Below, piece by piece: positions 16,370 to 21,603 of a DNA stretch of 21,603 nt. This stretch comes from SIG603 sp964370405 (lineage in GTDB: Bacteria > Bacillota > Clostridia > Oscillospirales > Acutalibacteraceae), in the NCBI GenBank assembly GCA_964370405.1, contig CAYJJB010000033.1, positions 1 through 21,603 on the forward strand. The letters run 5' to 3'. The notes under the pieces are model-generated. The model made no database searches. It was not told where the DNA came from and saw only the letters and a list, made by a program, of their open reading frames with translations. How positions within the stretch are numbered: the stretch's first letter is position 1; each line of letters opens with the position of its first letter. The translations under genes and the position numbers were made by a program.

Positions 16370-17641
16370 ATGTTTATAGATACAGCTAAAATTTTTATTA
16401 AAGCGGGCGACGGTGGTAACGGTTCCGTTTCTTTTTTGCGTGAAAAATACGTTTCTGCAGGTGGTCCTGATGGAGGAGATGGCGGAAAAGGTGGAAATGT
16501 TGTCTTTGTTGTAGACGAGCATTTGTCCACTCTTGCCGACTTTAGATACAAGAGAAAATATGTTGCTAAAAATGGTGAAAACGGCAGAGCAAAACGCTGT
16601 TTTGGTAGAGGCGCAGAGGATTTAATTATAAAAATACCTATGGGCACACTTATAAAAGATGCCGAAACAGGCAGAATTTTAGCCGACATGTCGGATAAAG
16701 AGCCTAAAATTATAGCAAAAGGCGGCAGAGGCGGCTGGGGTAACTCTCACTTTGCAACACCCACAAGGCAAGCCCCAAACTTTGCAAAACCAGGTGTGCC
16801 GGGCGAAGATATGGAAGTTCAGCTTGAACTTAAACTTCTTGCAGATGTAGGACTTGTCGGATTTCCAAATGTTGGAAAGTCGACACTCGTGTCTGTAGTA
16901 AGTGAAGCAAAACCAAATATTGCAAACTATCACTTTACAACGCTTAGCCCTGTTTTGGGAGTTGTAAGAATGGGCGAGGGTAATTCTTTTGTAATGGCAG
17001 ATATTCCAGGGCTTATTGAGGGCGCATGGGAAGGCATAGGCCTTGGACACCAGTTCTTAAGGCATGTTGAGCGCTGTAGACTGTTGGTACATGTTGTAGA
17101 TATATCTGGTAGTGAGGGCAGAGATGCCATTGAAGATTTTAAAATAATCAATGAAGAGCTTGTGAAATTTAATCCTGAACTTGCTAAAAGACCTATGATA
17201 GTTGCAGGTAATAAATGCGACCTTACAGACGAAGAAACTGTAGAAAAATTTAAAAATTATGTAGAGGGAGAAGGATATAAGTTTTTCCCAATTATGGCAG
17301 CAATTAGACATGGTGTTGACCCACTTTTAAACTGCGTACTTGAAAACTTGTCAAAACTTCCTCCAATCGTTCGATATGAAGAAGAAATCCTTCCTGTAAA
17401 ACCGCTTAGTGAATTTGAGAAAACTGCTGTAAATATTACAGTAGAAGACGGTGTTTATATGGTTGAGGGTAAATGGCTTTCACAACTTATTAATAGCGTT
17501 AACTTTTCTGATAATGAATCCTTACAGTATTTCCAAAGAGTGCTTATAAACACAGGTGTTATAGATGCGCTTAGGAATGCTGGAATTAACGAGGGCGACA
17601 CCGTAAGTATGTATGATTTAGAATTTGATTTTATTGAGTAA
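16370..17641 (+). CDS. obgE: GTPase Obg (ribosome assembly, stress response)
   Basis: A large-subunit-associated GTPase needed for 50S maturation and linked to growth control. The glycine-rich Obg fold occupies about 1-158 (KAGDGGNGSVSFLREKYV, GGPDGGDGGKGG). The GTPase domain has G1 GFPNVGKST (164-172), the switch-I TT (190-191), G3 DIPG (211-214) and G4 NKCD (281-284). A C-terminal OCT domain covers about 350-423, which is the three-domain form common in Firmicutes. AAGGAA lies nine bases upstream of the ATG. It leads a compact run with Mini-RNase III, the YitT-like gene and the rRNA methyltransferase. Confidence 0.97.
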   Translation: MFIDTAKIFIKAGDGGNGSVSFLREKYVSAGGPDGGDGGKGGNVVFVVDEHLSTLADFRYKRKYVAKNGENGRAKRCFGRGAEDLIIKIPMGTLIKDAETGRILADMSDKEPKIIAKGGRGGWGNSHFATPTRQAPNFAKPGVPGEDMEVQLELKLLADVGLVGFPNVGKSTLVSVVSEAKPNIANYHFTTLSPVLGVVRMGEGNSFVMADIPGLIEGAWEGIGLGHQFLRHVERCRLLVHVVDISGSEGRDAIEDFKIINEELVKFNPELAKRPMIVAGNKCDLTDEETVEKFKNYVEGEGYKFFPIMAAIRHGVDPLLNCVLENLSKLPPIVRYEEEILPVKPLSEFEKTAVNITVEDGVYMVEGKWLSQLINSVNFSDNESLQYFQRVLINTGVIDALRNAGINEGDTVSMYDLEFDFIE

Positions 17642-17651
17642 GAGGTAGATT

Positions 17652-18065
17652 TTGATAGAGAAATTTGAAAAAAATATTGATTTAAAAACTTACAGCCCTT
17701 TAACACTTGCGTTTATTGGAGATGGAGTATATGACTTGTTTGTAAGAGAATATATTGTTAAAAAAGAGAATGCACCAGTAAAAAAACTCCATGAACATGC
17801 CGTTAAAATGGTAAGATGTGACTGGCAAGCAAGAGTAATAAAAGAACTGCTTATGGATATTCTTTCAGATGAAGAGAAAAATGTTTATACCAGAGGTAGA
17901 AATGCAAAGGTGAATTCTGTTCCTAAAAACTCAAAACCTGCCGATTATCATGCTGCAACAGGTTTTGAGGCTTTGATAGGATATCTATATTTAGATAAAA
18001 AAGGAGATAGACTCCAAGAATTTTTTAATTTAATTATAAATTTTTTTGAAGAGCAAGAGGTGTAA
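17652..18065 (+). CDS. mrnC: Mini-ribonuclease III
   Basis: A dsRNA-binding-domain-free RNase III relative that in Firmicutes matures 23S rRNA. The 137-residue protein has the catalytic signature LAFIGDGVYDLFVREYIV with Asp24 and Asp28, TRGRNAK, and a second acidic site in ATGFEALIGYLYLD (Glu106). The start is TTG at 17652, with GAGGT upstream (17642-17646), 10 bases after the obgE stop. An ATG start giving this motif-complete protein is not available upstream. The yitT-like gene follows after five bases. Confidence 0.93.
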   Translation: MIEKFEKNIDLKTYSPLTLAFIGDGVYDLFVREYIVKKENAPVKKLHEHAVKMVRCDWQARVIKELLMDILSDEEKNVYTRGRNAKVNSVPKNSKPADYHAATGFEALIGYLYLDKKGDRLQEFFNLIINFFEEQEV

Positions 18066-18070
18066 ATTAT

Positions 18071-18994
18071 ATGGGTGAAAAAATTAAAACAAGTGCAGTA
18101 GATGTACTTGTCATGCTTTTGGGAACTAGCATTTATGCATTATCAGTTAATATGCTTACAGCTCCTAATAACATAGCGCCAGGCGGAATTACAGGTATTG
18201 CGACTATGCTAAATTATCTGTTTAACACGCCTATAGGTACTATGATTTTAATTTTGAATGCGCCTATAATTATATGGGCAATAGTAGAAATTGGATATAA
18301 GTTAGTACTTAAAACTTCGGTTGCAATAGTTCTTTCATCTGTTACAATTGACGTTTTTGCACTATTTCTTCCAGCGTATCACGGCGACCCTATACTTATA
18401 GCGCTGTTTGCAGGTGTTGGCGAGGGTGTTGGTTTAGCGCTTGTGTTTATGAGGGGAGCAACAACAGGTGGCTCTGACATGATAGCAAGGCTTTTAAATA
18501 AGCGCATTAGGTTTATGTCCATAGGAAAGCTTATGCTTGTGGTGGACGGTGTAATTATTGTAAGCTCAGCATTTGTATTTTCAAGCATAGAGAGTGCTAT
18601 GTATGCATGTATTGTGGTTTTTGTTGCGACAAAAATTATAGATTCAATACTTTACGGAACCGATTTAGGTACGGGCAAACTGTTTTTTATCATTTCAAAA
18701 AAATCCAAAGAGATATCAGAAAGAATTTTAAACGAAATGGACAGGGGCGTCACATTTCTAAAATCCCGTGGAGGATACTCAAAAACTGATGGAGAAATTT
18801 TGATGTGTGCCGTAAGAAGATTTGAGATATTTAAAATTCATCAAATAATAAGGCAAGAGGACAAAGATGCATTTGTAATAGTAGGCGATGCGGGTGAAAT
18901 TACAGGAGAAGGATTTAAACCATCAAAAGTAAACGATAAAACCCTTAAAGAGCTTATGGATAAACTTCAAAAAAAGAAAGAGGAAGCAAAGTGA
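18071..18994 (+). CDS. YitT family membrane protein
   Basis: A polytopic membrane protein of 307 residues with about six hydrophobic segments (near 10-30, 55-73, 80-100, 107-127, 150-171 and 175-192). A cytoplasmic C-terminal DUF2179-like domain (about 203-300) follows. Family marks are APGGITGIA, FMRGATTGGSDMIARLL and the region GVTFLKSRGGYS. The molecular role is unknown; the family is sometimes annotated as a transporter. AAGAGGTG at the end of the preceding gene serves as ribosome site. The stop overlaps the GTG start of the next gene. Confidence 0.92.
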   Translation: MGEKIKTSAVDVLVMLLGTSIYALSVNMLTAPNNIAPGGITGIATMLNYLFNTPIGTMILILNAPIIIWAIVEIGYKLVLKTSVAIVLSSVTIDVFALFLPAYHGDPILIALFAGVGEGVGLALVFMRGATTGGSDMIARLLNKRIRFMSIGKLMLVVDGVIIVSSAFVFSSIESAMYACIVVFVATKIIDSILYGTDLGTGKLFFIISKKSKEISERILNEMDRGVTFLKSRGGYSKTDGEILMCAVRRFEIFKIHQIIRQEDKDAFVIVGDAGEITGEGFKPSKVNDKTLKELMDKLQKKKEEAK

Positions 18995-20301
18995 TTTTAC
19001 CAATAGATTTTTTAGAGAGAATGAAAACTTATTTGAAAGGTGATTTTGAAGAGTTTTTAAATTCTTATGAAGAAAAAGCGGTAAAATCACTGCGGATAAA
19101 TACTTTAAAGACAGATAAAGAAACAGTAGAAAAAATGCTTGGCACAAAGCTTGTCGCCACGCCGTTTTCTCCTGTTTCTTTTTATTATGACAGTGATATA
19201 AAAATAGGGAAAACCGTGGCACATGCAATTGGAGCAGTGTATTCGCAAGAAGCCTCGGCGTCCTCTGCCGTGACTTTGCTCGATCCAAAACCCTATGATA
19301 AAGTGCTTGACATGTGCGCAGCCCCTGGTGGTAAGAGCACGCAAATTGCAGGGGCTCTTTGTGGCAAGGGCTTGCTTGTATCAAACGAATATGTAAGAAA
19401 TCGTGCAAATATATTGCTTTCAAACATAGAGCGAATGGGTATAAAAAACGCAGTGGTGTTAAACAGTAGACCAGATATGATAGAAAATACTTTACCCAAC
19501 TTTTTTGATAAAATTTTGGTAGATGCACCGTGTTCGGGCGAGGGTATGTTTAGAAAAGACGATGTCGCAGTTTCTGAGTGGTCGCTTGAGCACGTAAAGG
19601 CATGTGCTACAAGACAGCTTCAAATAATAAACTCTGCTGCAAAATGTTTAAAAGTGGGCGGAGAAATGGTGTACTCCACCTGTACATTTTCAAAGGAAGA
19701 AAACGAAGAATTAATAGAAAAATTTCTAAGTGAGAATAAAAATTTTGAAATAGTAAAGCCGAATGTAAATTTTGGTACTAAGGCATTTGGCATGGACGGC
19801 ATAAGAATTTATCCAAAAGACGGCGGTGAGGGTCATTTTATAATTAAACTTATTAAAAAATCGGGTGACGATAAGAGTGTAAAAAGCTTTGATTATAAAA
19901 AATCGCACAAAGAGGGCGAAGAGCTTTATAACTCGCTTTTTAAAGATAAAATAGACAATCACATTCATCAGTTTGGCGATAGGCTTATAATTTTACCAAA
20001 TGGTATGCCAAATTTTGGGAAACTATCGGTAATTCGTGCCGGTGTGGAGCTTGGAGAGATTAAAAAAGGCAGAATAGAGCCGTCACATTCGGTATTCATG
20101 TCGCAAAAACCTGAAAACTGCAAAAATCTTTTAACACTGGATTTTGACAGCGACGAAATACATAGATATTTAAAGGGTGAAGAGATAGAAAGTGATACAA
20201 AATCATTTACGGCGGTGGCAACACAAAATATGGTGTTAGGCTTTGGAAAGGCATCAAACGGAGTGTTAAAAAATAGATACCCTAAAGGACTGAGGTTTTA
20301 A
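18991..20301 (+). CDS. rsmF: RsmF-like 16S rRNA (cytosine-C5) methyltransferase
   Basis: A SAM-dependent RNA m5C methyltransferase of the NOL1/NOP2/Sun group. Of the 436 residues, the SAM-binding motif VLDMCAAPGGKSTQIA lies at 105-120, with the two conserved cysteines at 181 (DAPCSGEGMFRKD) and 231 (YSTCTFSKEENE). The C-terminal region after about 290 (from HIHQFGDRLIILPNGMP) resembles the PUA-like domain of RsmF/YebU, supporting that subgroup over RsmB. The GTG start overlaps the TGA of the preceding gene (GTGA), with GAGGAA as ribosome site. The exact target cytosine cannot be set from the sequence. No clear terminator follows. Confidence 0.92.
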   Translation: MILPIDFLERMKTYLKGDFEEFLNSYEEKAVKSLRINTLKTDKETVEKMLGTKLVATPFSPVSFYYDSDIKIGKTVAHAIGAVYSQEASASSAVTLLDPKPYDKVLDMCAAPGGKSTQIAGALCGKGLLVSNEYVRNRANILLSNIERMGIKNAVVLNSRPDMIENTLPNFFDKILVDAPCSGEGMFRKDDVAVSEWSLEHVKACATRQLQIINSAAKCLKVGGEMVYSTCTFSKEENEELIEKFLSENKNFEIVKPNVNFGTKAFGMDGIRIYPKDGGEGHFIIKLIKKSGDDKSVKSFDYKKSHKEGEELYNSLFKDKIDNHIHQFGDRLIILPNGMPNFGKLSVIRAGVELGEIKKGRIEPSHSVFMSQKPENCKNLLTLDFDSDEIHRYLKGEEIESDTKSFTAVATQNMVLGFGKASNGVLKNRYPKGLRF

Positions 20302-20331
20302 TTGACTTTTACTGTTTTAATGTGGTACTAT
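20302..20331 (+). promoter_or_regulatory. Promoter of the repeat-bearing surface protein gene
   Basis: TTGACT (20302-20307), spacer of 18, then TACTAT (20326-20331) with an upstream TGG that makes an extended -10. It lies directly after the methyltransferase stop, 38 bases before the next ATG. Confidence 0.65.
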
Positions 20332-20369
20332 AAAAATAATATTTAGCTCTTTTGAGGGGGATTATTTAA

Positions 20370-21603
20370 ATGAAAAAAATTACAAATAAAATTTTAATAA
20401 CTGTGCTTGCTCTGTGCATGACGCTAGGGCTTATGCCTATGGTGGCATATGCGGCAGATAATGTGCAGTACATTGATGAAAACGGACAGGCACAAACCGC
20501 AGTAAGTGCCACGGAAGTTACAGCGACCGACACGGCATGGGGCAGTGCAGGTAGCACAACTTGGTATGTGGCGCAAGGGAAAATCACAAATGCTAATCGC
20601 ATAGTAGTAACAGGCGATGTCCACCTAATTTTGGATGATTGGGCTACTTTACAGGCGACACAGGGTATACAAGTTGAGGGTGGCAATAGCCTTACTATAT
20701 ACGGACAGACATCCAGCAGAGGTAGGCTTATTGCGGCACAGAGAGATGCAGGTGTATACACTGCCATTGCCAATAACGAAAATGCGGCGATAGGCAGTAA
20801 TACTAATAATGACGGTGCCATAGTTACGATAAATGGTGGCCATGTCACGGGAGTGAGTGAGACAGGTGCGGGCATCGGCGGTGGTGCCGGTGGTGCCGGT
20901 GGCACAGTTACGATAAATGGCGGTAATGTCACTGCCGAGAGTAGTGAAGGTGCGGGCATCGGCGGTGGTGTCGGTGGTGACGGTGGCACAGTTACGATAA
21001 ATAGCGGTACAGTGATTGCAGAGAGTGAGTCTGGTGCGGGAATCGGCGGTGGTACTGGTGGTGCTCCCGGAACATTTTCCACGGGCACAGACGGCAATGC
21101 CTTTATTGTGGCGACAAGCATAGACGACAAGACAAGCGAATGGTCGGGTGTAATATTTGAGGGTAATGAAGAAAAAGTGTATGGAAGTTCTGTAACACTT
21201 GAAACAGACGCAGAAATTCCCGCGGGAAAAACACTTACTATAAATCCAGGTCAAACATTGATCATCCCTCGAGGTGTTCGATTCAATATCTCTACAGGCG
21301 CCACACTTATCAACGATGGCAATATACAGGTGAAAGGTAGTCTGATAGGCATATTAGATGCTACAGGCAAAGGAACGTTAGATGGCGAAATTGCAGCACT
21401 TTCCCACTATATTAGTCAATCTAAATTGCATTTTAGAGCGATTGACGGGCAAAATCAATACAGCGCCGATGGCGGTACCAGTTGGGTATACTACTTCGGT
21501 GATATATTTATTTTAATGACCACCACAACAAATAGCGTGGTGGTGGAAAGTGGCGTCCATAACATCACTTTAGAAGGCGTGAGTATTGACTTGTCGGGTA
21601 CAG
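20370..21603 (+). CDS. Secreted repeat-bearing surface protein, partial (3' end outside window)
   Basis: An open reading frame of 411 codons runs off the window end. GAGGGGG (20354-20360) precedes the ATG. Residues 1-28 form a Sec signal peptide ending AYA, then a segment with WYVAQGKI and VHLILDDWATLQ, and SLTIYGQTSSRGRL. Three 28-residue repeats (residues 152-235) follow, of the pattern VTINGGxVTAESxxGAGIGGGxGGxGGT, which suggests a beta-helix stack. After that a different, non-repetitive region (residues about 236-411) includes LETDAEIPAGKTLTINPGQTL and LINDGNIQVKG, another beta-helix-like pattern. Such architecture is common in large adhesin-like cell-wall proteins of gut Clostridia; no anchor is visible because the end is missing. 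Base composition is visibly more GC-rich and codon choice (GGC, GCC, ACG) differs from the AT-rich genes before it. Minus-strand readings over this region are shadows of the repeats. Confidence 0.85.
   Translation, partial: MKKITNKILITVLALCMTLGLMPMVAYAADNVQYIDENGQAQTAVSATEVTATDTAWGSAGSTTWYVAQGKITNANRIVVTGDVHLILDDWATLQATQGIQVEGGNSLTIYGQTSSRGRLIAAQRDAGVYTAIANNENAAIGSNTNNDGAIVTINGGHVTGVSETGAGIGGGAGGAGGTVTINGGNVTAESSEGAGIGGGVGGDGGTVTINSGTVIAESESGAGIGGGTGGAPGTFSTGTDGNAFIVATSIDDKTSEWSGVIFEGNEEKVYGSSVTLETDAEIPAGKTLTINPGQTLIIPRGVRFNISTGATLINDGNIQVKGSLIGILDATGKGTLDGEIAALSHYISQSKLHFRAIDGQNQYSADGGTSWVYYFGDIFILMTTTTNSVVVESGVHNITLEGVSIDLSGT
20823..21074 (+). repeat. Three tandem 84-bp coding repeats
   Basis: Copies at 20823-20906, 20907-20990 and 20991-21074. 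Each starts GTTACGATAAAT and contains GGTGCGGGCATCGGCGGTGG or a close variant. Copies 1 and 2 are closest, copy 3 diverges at its end. The exact 84-base period keeps the frame and encodes 28 residues per unit, so copy number could change without breaking the protein. Confidence 0.9.

Noticed and set aside
18923..19528. A 201-residue minus-strand reading frame
   Set aside because: It lies wholly across the YitT end and the rRNA methyltransferase, whose motifs are clear on the plus strand. The product is a low-complexity Leu/Phe/His-rich shadow.
20823..21074. Repeats as a CRISPR array
   Set aside because: The units are directly adjacent 84-bp coding repeats with no spacers, in frame with a secreted protein.
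20366..21254. Two long minus-strand reading frames (20366-21130 and 20649-21254) with proline-rich or cysteine-rich products
   Set aside because: They are antisense to the repeats of the signal-peptide-bearing plus-strand frame, their periodic composition simply mirrors the coding repeats, and neither has a ribosome site or recognisable domain.

Overview
The window looks like chromosomal DNA of a low-GC Gram-positive bacterium, most likely a Clostridia-type Firmicute. The grounds are AT-rich intergenic DNA, strong Shine-Dalgarno sites, consensus sigma-A-like promoters, a YitT family protein, a Mini-RNase III, a glycine-riboswitch-controlled glycine cleavage operon with split GcvP subunits, and the rpsF-ssb-rpsR order. 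The genus cannot be fixed from the sequence.

Left part (1-6272, all minus strand). Reading in the direction of transcription there is a zinc-ribbon/RING-like membrane protein and galU, then the rpsF-ssb-rpsR operon with its own near-consensus promoter and a terminator after rpsR, then an amidohydrolase and a methyl-accepting chemotaxis protein closed by a terminator at the window edge. A divergent promoter region (6273-6440) separates this block from prfB.

Middle part (6441-14810). prfB on the plus strand encodes release factor 2 without the usual programmed frameshift. It is followed by a terminator-like hairpin and a tRNA-Thr(GGT) on the minus strand with its own promoter and terminator. 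Next comes a tandem glycine riboswitch with an overlapping terminator, and a six-gene operon: gcvT, gcvH, gcvPA, gcvPB, a lipoate-protein ligase and dihydrolipoyl dehydrogenase. The operon encodes all four activities of the glycine cleavage system plus the enzyme that lipoylates GcvH, so glycine itself can switch on its own breakdown.

Right part (14811-21603, plus strand). A solute-binding lipoprotein gene is broken by a one-base frameshift. A housekeeping run follows: obgE, Mini-RNase III, YitT-like membrane protein and an RsmF-like rRNA methyltransferase, tightly packed. The window ends inside a large secreted, repeat-bearing, probably cell-surface protein whose base composition differs from its neighbours. 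I found no CRISPR array, phage, IS element or clearly new system. The points most worth a second look are the riboswitch/terminator architecture, the frameshifted lipoprotein, the repeat-bearing surface protein and the uncharacterised zinc-ribbon membrane protein.
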